From: Archangiaceae bacterium
GTDB lineage: Bacteria; Myxococcota; Myxococcia; Myxococcales; Myxococcaceae
Direction: 5' to 3'
Length of the DNA stretch: 64,000 nucleotides
NCBI GenBank assembly: GCA_016714225.1
Contig: JADJNS010000007.1
Span: 1-64,000, forward strand
Shown: one piece after another, positions 1 to 9,029 of the stretch
Layout of the letters: each line of letters opens with the position of its first letter
Numbering within the stretch: position 1 is the first letter of the stretch
Program-made: the position numbers and the translations under genes
The notes under the pieces: generated by a model
The model's input: the letters and a program-made list of their open reading frames with translations, nothing else
The model's database searches: none
What the model was told of the DNA's origin: nothing

Positions 1-283
1 GGTTCCAGTCTTTCCGCGCAGCCGAGGCTCGACTCGCCCCTTGCGGCGCGGCTCAGGGTGGTAGCACGACCCGGTCAGCACGCCTCAGGCGCGGCGGCGT
101 ACTGCTCCGGGGTGGTCGCCCCGGCGCTCGCTTTGGGGTCAGGTGGGCAACACCGGGGGGATGATGGCGGACACGGGGTCTCAAGAGGGTGTGCCCCCAG
201 ATGAGCCCCCCAAGCGCGAAACGCAGCACCGACAGTCGAACGCCAGCGCGCACGGCGGCTTGTCATCGCCCCCGGGCGCGGGC
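1..283. other. Upstream region without a supportable gene
   Basis: This is GC-rich sequence before the sigma factor gene. Short open frames exist on both strands, but none has a ribosome-binding site, a recognisable domain or a plausible composition. It probably holds the promoter region of the sigma factor gene, although I cannot point to a convincing -35/-10 pair. Confidence 0.4.
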
Positions 284-1158
284 ATGAATCAGGCGTTGAC
301 GTCGCTGACCCAGACCTTTCTCGCGGCCCTGCCGGCCAGCGCCCGCAAGGCGACGCCGGCCGCAGAGCTCGAGCCGGTGCTCGCGGCGCTGGTGGCCGGC
401 CTCGGCGACAGCGGCTGGTGGGAGTCGCGCCAGACGCCTTCGTGCGGCACCTCGCCGAGCGGGTGGGAGCTGCGCCGGTCGTGCCGACGCTCTCGGGGCT
501 GCACGCTGCCGATCTCCTGCTCGCCTACGCCTGCCTGCACGGCAGCCAGCCCGCCCTCGCCGAGCTCGAGACCCGCCTGCTCGCCCCGCTGGTTCGCTCG
601 CTCGCGCGCAAGGCCGGCAGCACGTCGGTGGCCGAAGACGTGGTGCAGACCTTGCGCGAACGGCTGCTGGTCGGTAAGGGCGGCGCGCCCGGGCTCCACA
701 GCTACAACGGCTCGGGCAGTCTCCAGAACTGGCTCAAGGTCACCGCGCTGCGGCAGCTGCTCAAGCTCCAGACCCGCTCGGGGGCCCAGGTCGCCGAGGC
801 CGACGAGCTCGCCGAGCGCGCGGCCCCGAGCGGCGACGTCGAGCTCGGCCACCTGAAGCGCTCGCTGCGGCCCGCGTTCGGCACCGCGTTCACGGCCGCC
901 CTCGAGCACCTCACCGCGCACCAGCGCATCGTGCTGCGGCAGCGCTTTCTCGACGGGCTGTCGCTCGACGAGCTCGCCCGCCTGCACGGCACCCACCGCG
1001 CGACCATCTCGCGCTGGCTCGCCCAGATTCGGGCCCAGCTCGTCGACGAGGTGCACCTGCTGCTGCGCACCCGCCTCGAGCTCTCGGACGCAGAGGCCCA
1101 GAGCGTGATGCGGCTGGTGCACAGCCAGCTCGAGGTCTCGATCGGCGATTACCTGTGA
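284..1158 (+). CDS. Sigma-70 family RNA polymerase sigma factor (Sig-70_gmx1 type), frameshifted
   Basis: Alternative sigma factor expected to direct RNA polymerase to a small regulon. The C-terminal half has a clear region 4 helix-turn-helix (LTAHQRIVLRQRFLDGLSLD, then ATISRWLAQIR). The central part has a region 2-like segment (SVAEDVVQTLRERLL, then GSGSLQNWLKVTALRQLLK). The long N-terminal alpha-helical extension and the neighbouring TPR kinase fit the Myxococcales-specific sigma family TIGR03001. The reading frame breaks near 415: residues MNQALTSLTQTFLAALPASA up to GDSGW are in one frame, and GVAPDAFVRHLAERVGA onward is in another. The start at 284 is inferred from the N-terminal frame; a gene caller limited to one frame would start at 418. 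It converges with the kinase gene and overlaps its 3' end by 10 bp. Confidence 0.72.
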
Positions 1159-4054
1159 GGGCCGACCGGGTGCGCCTTCAGCCACGCGTCGACGTCGGCC
1201 GCGCGCCCCGACGGTGAGCCCCCGAAGGCCTCGCGCGCCTGCCGGGCCAGCCCGACCGCCCTCGCGCGCTCGGCGCTGACCGGCCACAGCGCCCGGGCGA
1301 GCGCGAACCTCGGCTCGGCCAGGTTGACCGGCGCGTCGCCGCGCTCTTCCAGCTGTGCCACCGCGGCCTCGAGGTGCGTGACCGCGGGCGCGAGCCGGCC
1401 GAGCTCGAGCTCTGCCCGGCCCAGGCAGGTCAGCGCCTCGGGCACCGCCCTCGGCACCCCCTTCAGCAGCTCGAGGGCGCGGGCGCAGTCGCGCGCCGAC
1501 TCTTCGGCGTGGCCCAACCCCAGCGCGGTCTGCCCCAGCCCCGAGAGGGCCTGCGCGAGGCGGGCGCTGGTCGGCCCCTCGATGCGCTCGCTCACCTCGA
1601 GCGAGCGCTGGAAGTGCTCGTGGGCGCGCTGCAGATCTCCCGCGTCCTGGTAGGTCGCGGCGATGTTGTTCTCGATCTGCGCCACCACCGAGCTCTCGGG
1701 GCCCGCGGCGCGAATGTCGAGCTCGAGGGCCCTCGCCAGCAGCCGCTGCGCATCGTCGAAGCGCCCCAACGACGAGTAGACGTTCGCGAGGTTGTCGAGG
1801 AACAGCGGCAGGCGGGCGCTGTCTTTGCCCACCGCCCGCTCCATCACTGCGAGGCTCTCTTCGTACAGCGGCAGGGCCTCGTCGTAGCGGCCGATGGTGT
1901 ACAGCACGCTCGCGAGGTGGTTCTCGAGCGTCGCCGCCGACGGGTGCGCGGGGCCCACCAGGCGCCGCGCGAGCTCGAAGGCCCTTCGCGCCGCATCGAC
2001 CGCCTCGTGCGTCTTGCCCGACTCGATCAGCGCTCCGGCCTGCGCGCTGAGCGCCTCGGCCACCGCCAGGCTCTCGGGGCCGTTGAGCCGCTGCTGAAGG
2101 TCGAAGCAGCGCCGCAGCTCTTCCTGACCGAGGTCGAGCTTGCCCACGTGGGTGTGAATGCGGCCGAGCGTGCAGACCAGCGGGGCCGCCAGCTCGATCG
2201 GCGAGTCGAGCCGCGCCACCGCCGCCTGGGCATAGCCCGACCACCGCTCGGCCTCGCGGGGCAGGCGGCGCGTGATGCCGACCTCGTCGGTGAGCGCTGT
2301 CCACGCGCGGGCGAGGGCGGCGTCGTCGCGCGCCGCCGTGGCCTCGGTGGCGGCGCGGTGCATCAGCGCCTCGGCGTCGTCGAGCGCACCGAGGTCGCGC
2401 TGAATCTCGGCGTGCCGCAAGAGCACCGCGGCGCTCAGCCCGCGGTCACCGAGCGCCGCCGCCTTCGCCTCGAGGGGGGCGAGCCGCTCGAGCGCCTCTT
2501 TCGCCTTGCCGACGCTCTGCAGCGCCCCGGCCTGGCCGAGCGCCTCTTGGACCTGGTCGAGGTCGGCGCGCGGCAGCGCCAGGGTGCGCGCCCGCTCGCT
2601 CTTCAGCGCGGCGAGCTCGCCGCACTCGCCCGCGCTGCGCAGCGCGAGCACCGCGCGCGGGGCGTTCTCGACCACCGTCACGTCGGCCTGCCGCAGCGCA
2701 TCGAGCAGCTGGCGCACCTCGCGCAGCCGCGACCCCAGGCAGGCGTAGCGAAGCTCGAGCGATTCGCTCGACTGTTCTCCTCGAACCTCGGTGGCCTCGC
2801 ATGCCCGCAGGTGCTCGTCGCCCCACAGGTCGCGGTAGCGATCGAGCTCGCGCTCGGTCTGCGCCCACGCCGTCTCGGCGAACGGCGCCCCGGTCGCCGC
2901 GAAGGCGTGCTGAACCGCGGCGCGGTCGGGCTCGCTCCACACCCTCGAGAACTCGCTCTCGCCGAAGTCGCACGCCGGGCGATGGCGAACGGCCCAGCCC
3001 GCCGCGACCAGCGCCCCCACCCCACTGCCGCCACCGCGGCGAGCGCGCGGCGCCGGCGCCTCGACGGCTCGTCGGTCAGCGCGGCGAGCAGCGCCGCCAT
3101 CGACGGGTAGCGCTGTTCGGGGTCGAGGCTCAGCGCCCGCTTCAGCACGGCCTCGACCCAGCGCGGCACGCCGGCGACCTTCGGCCACTCGACGCGTACC
3201 CCCTCGAGCATCGCGTCGGTGGTGCCGAACGGGTCGCGGCCGTAGATCGCGCGGTAGAACGCCACCGCGAACGAGAACTGGTCGGCGCGAACGTCGGCGC
3301 TCAGCCCCTGCAGCAGCTCGGGCGCGATGAAGCCCGGAGTGCCCACCACGAACTTCTCACTGCCCGGCGCCAGGGGCCCCGACCAGGCCAGCCCGAAGTC
3401 GGTGACCCGCGCACGGCCGCTCTCTTCGACCAGCAGGTTGTCGAGCTTGAAGTCGCGGTGCAGAAGCCCGGCGTCGTGCACCGCGATGAGCCCCCGGGCG
3501 GCCTGCACGAACACGTCGAGCACCTCGCCGAAGCGGCGCGGGGTGGCGGCGAGCCACTGTCTCGAGGTGACGCCCTCCGACAGCTCGATGGCCAGAAAGA
3601 CGTGGGCGCCCCAGTACCCCACGTCGAAGACGTGCACGACGTTGGGGTGCGAGATTCGAGCGAGCGCCTGGGCCTCGCGCAAGAGCCGCGCCCGCTGTCG
3701 CGGCACCTCGTCGCCGGCGCGCTCTTTGAGGAACTTGAGGGCGATCTTGCGCTTGAGCTCGGGGTCGTAGGCCGAGAAGACCACGCCCATGCCGCCCGAG
3801 CCGACGCGCTCGAGCACGATGTAGCGGTCGACCCGGGTGCCGGGCGCCACCTCGGGCTCGCTCGCCGTGCCCCAGCCGCCGCCGGTCTCGGTCGCCGGCT
3901 CCCCGCTACGGGCGAGCGCCGACAAGAGCCGGCGGCAGTGCACGCAGCCGTCGACGTGCTCCTGCACCCGCTGCAGCGCCGCGGGCTCGAGCTTGCCCTC
4001 GACCAGCAGCACGATCTGCTCGTCGGCCGGGCAGTCGGGGCCATGCGAATTCAT
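1149..4054 (-). CDS. Ser/Thr protein kinase with N-terminal zinc-finger motif and C-terminal TPR repeats, frameshifted
   Basis: Eukaryotic-type kinase fused to a TPR sensor or scaffold region. Near the N-terminus an H33-x3-C37-x2-C40 motif resembles the zinc-binding anti-sigma fold. The kinase domain (about residues 75-330) has a glycine loop (VGSGGMGVVF), ATP lysine (IALKFLKE), catalytic loop HRDFKLDN, DFG and an APE-like site (GFIAPELLQG). After about residue 345 the frame changes near position 3020; the remaining 600 or so residues contain several TPR units (for example AATLENHLASVLYTIGRYDE, then LPLFLDNLANVYSSLGRFDD). The shift suggests a one-base error, because both halves are family-like and adjacent. 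I chose the ATG at 4054; 4102 is an alternative. The neighbouring sigma factor and the zinc-finger motif suggest the pair act together, which is an inference. Confidence 0.75.
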
Positions 4055-4131
4055 CGGTCGACTCTCGAGGCTGGCACGCTTCGAGAGCGGTGTCTTTCTC
4101 ATGGTCGCGTCAGGCTACCGGCTCGACTGGA

Positions 4132-4157
4132 GGGGCCTCTCGCCGACGAGAGGCCCC
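4132..4157 (-). terminator. Strong hairpin after the small lipoprotein gene
   Basis: A perfect 11-bp stem (GGGGCCTCTCG paired with CGAGAGGCCCC) closes a 4-base loop just downstream of the leftward lipoprotein gene ending at 4173. No U-tract follows, so it may work as a Rho-independent terminator only weakly, or as a 3' stabiliser. Confidence 0.45.
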
Positions 4158-4172
4158 GGCACGCCACCGCCG

Positions 4173-4502
4173 TCACCCGCAGGGGGTCTCGCCCGGCGAC
4201 GAGTTGCAGTGGGGCGGCTGGCTGCAGCCCCAGTAGCTCCACCACGCGTTGTGGAAGCTGAGGCCGCGGCGATGGCAGGCATTGACGACCTGCTCCCGGC
4301 AGTTCACCGTGATGTTCGGGTAGCACAAGGGGTACGAGCCGCCGTTGCAGCTGCCGTGACAGGTCTGGCCGCTCGAGCTCAGCGGCTCGGTCGACTCCGC
4401 GACGGGGTCGAGGGGCGGCGGCTGGCCCTGCGGCTCGTCGGCGGCGCCGACTCCGCAGCCGGCGACCGACAAAGCGAGTGCGGCAAGAAGGGCTCTGAAC
4501 AT
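4173..4502 (-). CDS. Small cysteine-rich lipoprotein
   Basis: Predicted secreted lipoprotein of 109 residues. The signal peptide MFRALLAALALSVAGC ends in a lipobox (VAGC), so the mature protein would be lipid-anchored at Cys16. A Pro/Gln/Glu-rich linker follows, then a compact C-terminal domain of about 65 residues with eight further cysteines (TCHGSC, PLC, NC, AC, GC, HC, PC) and three tryptophans, suggesting four disulfides. I chose the start at 4502 because GGAGAG lies at the right distance upstream; an in-frame ATG at 4517 would lie on that site. I do not recognise the family. It lies in the same orientation as, and downstream of, the redox and export genes at 5622-9221, which could oxidise it. 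Confidence 0.6.
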   Translation of the reverse strand: MFRALLAALALSVAGCGVGAADEPQGQPPPLDPVAESTEPLSSSGQTCHGSCNGGSYPLCYPNITVNCREQVVNACHRRGLSFHNAWWSYWGCSQPPHCNSSPGETPCG

Positions 4503-4618
4503 GAGGTGACTCTCCATTTTCGGTTGGGGTGACGCGCGGGCACGCCGCGCGGGTGCTTCGCCCTGACAGAGCCCGCCAGGCCGAAAGTGCTGCACCCAAA
4601 ACCGCGGGCGCCGCAGGC

Positions 4619-5515
4619 TCAGCGCGCGTTCTGGCGAACCGCGTCGAAGAACGGGCGCGGGTTCTCTTGCCAGAAGTGCCCGGCGTTCGGCACCGCGAGC
4701 TCGCGCACCTCGGCGTTCGGAAAGGCGTCGACGGTGAGCCGGGTGGCCGCCGGGCCAAACGGGTCTCGCTGGCCCCGGGCCACCAACACCGGGGCGGTGA
4801 GCCGCCCCAGGGCCTCGCGCAGGTCGAACCCCCTGACGGCGCTCAACGACGCGCTGAAGATCTCGCCGTCGACACCGGCGTCGCGCAGCTCGGGCGGCGC
4901 CTTGAACGCCGGCTTCGCGAAGTAGAAGGGCAACAGCTCACCGAACGGCGCGCCCGGGCCGGGGGCCCTCACCCCCTGCGCGGTGAGCTGCCGCATGTGC
5001 CGACCCATCGCGTCTTGCGCCTGACGCCAGCCGTCGAAGGTCGGCGGCACGCTGCCCACGAGCGAGAGCGACGCGACCCGGTCGGGGTGCCGGGCCGCGT
5101 AGGCCATGCACAGCAGGCCGCCCCACGAGTGGCCCACCAGGTTGAGCTTCGCGGCGCCCGAGCGCTCGCGCACGGCCTCCATGTCGGCGACCTGGGCGTC
5201 GAGGGTGAGCTTCGAGGGCAGCACCGCGTCGACTTGCGAACGACCCGTGCCGCGCTGGTCGAAGCGAATCACCGCCTGGTCGGGCGAGGCGAGCTGCTCG
5301 GCGCTGCCGACGTAGCCGCTGGGCATGCCCGGCCCGCCCGCCATCACCAGGAAGGGGGCGCGACCCGAGGCGGGGTCGCCCACGGTTCGCACCCACAGCT
5401 TCGCGCCGTCGACCTCGAGGTGCTCTTCTCTCACGGCGGGCCGGGCGGCCGCCGGCCTCGCGGCGACGACGGCGCCCGGTCTCGAGACCCTGCTCATGGC
5501 GAGAGCCTGCGGCAT
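4619..5515 (-). CDS. Alpha/beta hydrolase, proline iminopeptidase-like
   Basis: Serine hydrolase of the alpha/beta fold, 298 residues. The oxyanion-loop motif is MAGGPGMPSG (the HGGPG variant typical of proline iminopeptidases), followed by IRFDQRGTGRS. The nucleophile elbow is GHSWGG, the acid is in GQRDPFG and the catalytic histidine is in NAGHFWQENP, so the triad is complete. The family cleaves N-terminal proline from peptides or hydrolyses small esters; the substrate here is unknown. No clear signal peptide is visible, although the first 25 residues are Ala/Arg-rich, so the true start may be downstream. It follows the S26 protease gene by about 100 bp in the same direction and may belong to that transcription unit. 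Confidence 0.8.
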   Translation of the reverse strand: MPQALAMSRVSRPGAVVAARPAAARPAVREEHLEVDGAKLWVRTVGDPASGRAPFLVMAGGPGMPSGYVGSAEQLASPDQAVIRFDQRGTGRSQVDAVLPSKLTLDAQVADMEAVRERSGAAKLNLVGHSWGGLLCMAYAARHPDRVASLSLVGSVPPTFDGWRQAQDAMGRHMRQLTAQGVRAPGPGAPFGELLPFYFAKPAFKAPPELRDAGVDGEIFSASLSAVRGFDLREALGRLTAPVLVARGQRDPFGPAATRLTVDAFPNAEVRELAVPNAGHFWQENPRPFFDAVRQNAR

Positions 5516-5621
5516 CGGGCCCGGTGAGTCACCCCCCGCGCCCCGGCCGACACCCGACGGGCACGCGGTTTCTCACGTGGCCGCGGGCTCGAGGCGGCAC
5601 CCCGGCGCTCAGAGGGTCGGC

Positions 5622-6059
5622 TCATACGCCGCGCACCACGCCGACCAGCTGACCCGCGGCGATGAAGCCGAGGTGGCGCGAGTCCTGGCTGCGGGGGTGG
5701 TCGCCCAGCACCGCCACGTGGCCCTGCGGCACGGTGGCGCCCGGGTCGAGCGCCAGCGCGTGGCGCACCTGCGGGGGCACCGGGTCACCTTCCACCGCGG
5801 CCACGCGCTTCACCAGGTGGCTCAGCTCTTCGAAGCGCTGGTGCTCGAGCAGGCGAAACACCACCACCTGGTGCCGCAGCTGCTGCAGACCCGGGCGGCC
5901 CGGAAAGATCCGCCAGGCGAGGCGGAGATCTGCGTCGCGCAGCGCGGGCAGCATGCTGTCGCCTTCGACCCTCACCACCATCAGCCGGCGCCGCGCCAGC
6001 GAGGCCAGCGTGAAGAGCGCGGCGAGCACGACGCCGGTGACCGCGAAGAGGCCCGTCAC
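5622..6059 (-). CDS. S26-family signal peptidase-like membrane protease
   Basis: Compact signal peptidase of 145 residues with one N-terminal membrane helix (TGLFAVTGVVLAALFTLASL). The catalytic serine is in VEGDSMLPAL, the general-base lysine in LVKRVAAVEGD and the C-terminal box is GDHPRSQDSRHLG, matching the GDN-x3-S-x-DSR signature of type I and mitochondrial IMP-like peptidases. It is much shorter than housekeeping LepB, so it is probably dedicated to one substrate. The GTG start overlaps the stop of the ABC transporter gene (GTGA), so the two are translationally coupled. The likely substrate is the small cysteine-rich peptide encoded at the head of this cluster, which has an A-G-A site before its first cysteine. 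That link is an inference. Confidence 0.82.
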   Translation of the reverse strand: MTGLFAVTGVVLAALFTLASLARRRLMVVRVEGDSMLPALRDADLRLAWRIFPGRPGLQQLRHQVVVFRLLEHQRFEELSHLVKRVAAVEGDPVPPQVRHALALDPGATVPQGHVAVLGDHPRSQDSRHLGFIAAGQLVGVVRGV

Positions 6060-7903
6060 GATGCGCCCGCCGCCACGCGCGCGTCTTGATAGCGGGCCGC
6101 CTGGGCGCGAAACAGCCGGGCGTACGCCGCACCGCGAACCATCAGCTGGTCGTGGCTGCCGCGCTCGGTGATGCGGCCCTCCGACAGCACGGCGATCTGA
6201 TCGGCGCCACGTATCGAGCTGAGGCGGTGCGAGATGAGCACTCGGGTGGTGCGCAGGCTGCGGTGGGTGAGCAGCGCGTTGAGCTCGACCTCGGCTGCCG
6301 CGTCGAGCCCCGAGGCCGGCTCGTCGAGCACCATCAGGTCGGCGTCGGTGCGCATCAGCGCGCGCGCCACCGCGAGCCGCTGCCATTGGCCGCCCGAGAG
6401 CGCCGCGCCGCACGACGGGTCGCCCTCGAGGGTCTCGGCGTCGAGCGAGCGGCTGAGCAGCGTCTGGTAGCCGCGCGGCAGGGCCAGCAGCGCGGGCGCG
6501 ATGCCGGCGAGCTGGGCGGCGCGCTAGATGGCCACCGGGTCGTCGAGCTGCGCGAGCCGCCCCAGGCCGATGTTCTCTGCCGCGGTCAGCTCGTAGGTCA
6601 TGAAGTCTTGAAACACAGCCGCGATGCGGGCGCGCAGCGATGCCGCCGAGAGGGCGGCGAGATCGCGCCCGTCCCACAGCACGCGGCCGAGCTGCGGCCG
6701 GTGCAGGCCGCACAGCACCTTCACCAGCGTCGACTTGCCCGCGCCGTTTAGCCCCACCAAGCCCAGCGCCTGGCCACGGCGCAGGGTGAGGTCGACGCCG
6801 CGCAGCACCCAGGGCCCATCGTCCGAGTAGCGGAACCACACGTCTCGCAGCTCGATGGCCTCACACAGCGGCCCAGCGGCCAGCGAGGGGCGCCCTGCCC
6901 GACGGTGCTGCGCGGCCGCTTCGACCAGCTCGAGGTAGTGTCGAAACAGCAGCAGCGATCTCCCCCCCAGGGCGACCGAAGCGACGAAGCCGCCCAGCGC
7001 CGAGTGCAGGCCGCCCGCGGCAGCGAGAAACAAGGTCACGTCTCCCGGGCGCAGGTGATGCCTCGCCGCCTCGGTGGCCACCCACCACGCCCCCACCGCG
7101 GTGACCGTGGCCGCGGCGACGACGAAGCCCCCCTGAATCAGCAGCCGCACCCGCTCGGCGGCGAAGCGCGCCGCCTGCGCCTTCAGGGTGCGCCCGGCCA
7201 GCCGCCCCACCAGGAACTCGCCCAGGCCGAAGAGCCGAACCTCTTTCGCCGCGCGCGGCTCGAGCAGCAGCGCCCGGTAGAACTCGCGCCACCGCCACTG
7301 CTGCACGAACGCTGCTTCGCTGCGGGCGTCGTCGCCCGACCGCGAGAGCTGCGCCCAGGTGGTGACCGCGGCGAGCGCGAACAGCAGCAGCGCCAGCGAC
7401 GCCGCGGCCTGCGCGACGACCGCCGCCAGCGCGCTCAGGGTGACCACGGTGCGAAGGGCCGAGTAGCCCAGCTCGGTGACCTGCCCGGGCACCTGCTGCG
7501 CGGCGCTCTCGGCGAGCCGCACCTTGTTCTGCCAGGCGGGAGTCTCGAGCTCGTCGAGCCGCTCGAACCTCGCCTCGACGGCGCGAAACAGCTCGGCGTC
7601 GACCGCCAGGCCGGTGGCGCTGCGCAGGCGGCTGCCCACGTGGCTCGCGGCGAGCGAGGTCAGCGACAAGAGCGCGGTACAGGCCACCGAGGCGATGACC
7701 GCCGCGCTCACCGTCTCGGGGCTCACCGCCGGGGCGCTGAGCGCGTCGACCAGCAGCTTCACGCAGTACGCCGCGGCGGCGGGCAGCAGCCCCGCGAGCA
7801 GCTCGAGCCCGAGCGCGACCGACGACCAACCGCGCGCGGTGCGCCAGGGCAGCGCCAGGGCCTCGCGCAGCGCTCGGGCCACCGAGACGTTCGTGCCCAA
7901 CAC
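6056..7903 (-). CDS. ABC transporter, fused permease/ATPase, interrupted by in-frame TAG
   Basis: Type-IV (ABCB-like) exporter half-transporter, about 615 residues with the stop read through. Six membrane helices occupy roughly residues 20-320, followed by an ATPase domain with Walker A GLNGAGKSTLVK, Q-loop AVFQDFMTYELTAAENIGLG, signature LSGGQWQRLAVARAL, Walker B DLMVLDEPASGLD and H-loop LISHRLSSI. There is no N-terminal C39 peptidase domain. A TAG codon (6524-6526) falls in the same frame between the Q-loop and the signature, which would remove the signature and Walker B. A one-base substitution (for example from GAG) or a sequencing error explains it. The GTG start lies 2 bp after the thioredoxin-like gene. 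The likely cargo is the cysteine-rich peptide. Confidence 0.78.
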
Positions 7904-7905
7904 CT

Positions 7906-8421
7906 CTAACCCAGCACGGCGAGGGTGTTGCCCGACGCGGCGACCACCGCGCCGCGCAGCCGCACCAGGGTGGGGTACGAGCTGGCCTGAAAGGCCTTGC
8001 TGATCGCAGCGTCGGGGCCGCCGAAGGTGACCTGGGCGAACTTCTCGAAGACGCGGCCGTACTCTCTCACCGCCGGCGAATCGGGCGCACCGTCGATGAC
8101 CGCGATCATCGGCAGCTTCGGGGGGTTCGCGGCGAGCTGCTCCTTGAGCTGCACGCACGGCCCGCATCCCGGAGAGAAGAAGCCCACCAGCACCTGACCC
8201 AGGTCGACCAGCGTCTGCTCGCTGAGCGCTGTTCCCCCGACGGTGGTGGCGCGAAACGCGCCGATGTGAGTGCCCCTCGCCACCAGCGTGGGGTCGAGGG
8301 TCTGGTTGTCGAGGCGCTGCTGCACGGCGCGCAGCCGCGCCAGCACGCCCAGGGTGAGCGCGAGGTTCAGGACCACCAGGGGTGCACCGAGCACCACCAC
8401 GGCCAGCTCGAGAGGGTTCAT
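7906..8421 (-). CDS. Membrane-anchored thioredoxin-like protein (TlpA/MauD type)
   Basis: Periplasmic thiol-disulfide oxidoreductase of 171 residues. An N-terminal membrane anchor (LAVVVLGAPLVVLNLALTLG) is followed by a coiled stretch and a thioredoxin-like domain with active site CGPC in GFFSPGCGPCVQLKEQL and the cis-Pro region SSYPTLVRL. It resembles MauD, which works with MauE in maturing the disulfide-rich small subunit of methylamine dehydrogenase. Here the gene begins 5 bp after the MauE-like gene and ends 2 bp before the ABC transporter start, so the three are surely co-translated. The probable job is to form or shuffle disulfides in the small eight-cysteine peptide encoded upstream. 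No methylamine dehydrogenase subunits are present in the window. Confidence 0.85.
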   Translation of the reverse strand: MNPLELAVVVLGAPLVVLNLALTLGVLARLRAVQQRLDNQTLDPTLVARGTHIGAFRATTVGGTALSEQTLVDLGQVLVGFFSPGCGPCVQLKEQLAANPPKLPMIAVIDGAPDSPAVREYGRVFEKFAQVTFGGPDAAISKAFQASSYPTLVRLRGAVVAASGNTLAVLG

Positions 8422-8426
8422 GGTCT

Positions 8427-8963
8427 TCAGGCTCCAGGAAGTGAGGGGTGAGGCTGCGCGGGCGCGAGCAGCGCCCACAGGTCGTCCCAGCGGGTGAGCA
8501 GCGCCCCCGCTACGAGGCCCAGCAGCAGCGTGTGAACGTGCCCGGTGGGAGGGCGCGGGAAGAGCCCGCTCGCGAACAGCAACGACGCGAGGCCGAGCAG
8601 AACCGAGTTTCGTACCAGCTGCGAGGTGCCCAGCGGCGCGGCGCCGGCACCGAAGCAGCGGCAGCGCACCTGGCCCGGGGCGCGGGTGCGGACCAGCTGA
8701 ATCACCGCCGTGAACGCGGCGAGCATCAGCATCGCCGCGGCGCCGCCCAGCGAAGGCGCAGCGATCAGCAGCAGCACGGTGGTGCACTCGCCCACCACCA
8801 ACGCGGCGGCCATCGGGCCGCTCCGCAGCAGAGGGTGCAACGGCAGCACCTGCAGCGAGGCGCGGAAGGCGAGGTACCCACGCAAGCGCCAGACCTTGGT
8901 GAAGCTCGAGACGCCGAACACGACGCCCAGCACACCGACGACGAAGAGAGAGAGCTCGGTCAC
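8427..8963 (-). CDS. MauE/DoxX-like redox membrane protein
   Basis: Integral membrane protein of 178 residues with four or five hydrophobic helices (for example LFVVGVLGVVFGVSSFTKV and GPMAAALVVGECTTVLLLIA). The loop VRCRCFGAGAAPLG carries the C-x-CFG motif typical of MauE-like proteins, which pass electrons across the membrane to a periplasmic thioredoxin partner. The start is GTG at 8963. The stop lies 5 bp before the CGPC protein, a pairing that repeats the mauE-mauD arrangement. The role inferred is redox supply for disulfide formation or isomerisation in the product of the adjacent peptide gene. Confidence 0.82.
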   Translation of the reverse strand: MTELSLFVVGVLGVVFGVSSFTKVWRLRGYLAFRASLQVLPLHPLLRSGPMAAALVVGECTTVLLLIAAPSLGGAAAMLMLAAFTAVIQLVRTRAPGQVRCRCFGAGAAPLGTSQLVRNSVLLGLASLLFASGLFPRPPTGHVHTLLLGLVAGALLTRWDDLWALLAPAQPHPSLPGA

Positions 8964-8981
8964 TGGGGTCTTCGCCCGATG

Positions 8982-9011
8982 AAAACCCGGAGCCGGTGCT
9001 CCAGCTCCGGG
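8982..9011 (-). terminator. Attenuator-like terminator between peptide gene and export genes
   Basis: Reading leftward, CCCGGAGC and GCTCCGGG (8 bp) form a stem at 9011-9004 and 8993-8986, followed directly by TTTT. It sits in the 66-bp gap between the peptide gene and the MauE-like gene. Partial termination here would give more transcript for the structural peptide than for its processing genes, a common design in peptide operons. Confidence 0.6.
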
Positions 9012-9029
9012 CGAATCAGGCGCTCCGCA

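Noticed and set aside
53..266. Two short minus-strand frames at the window start.
   Set aside because: They have no start context, no domain and composition like non-coding GC-rich DNA.
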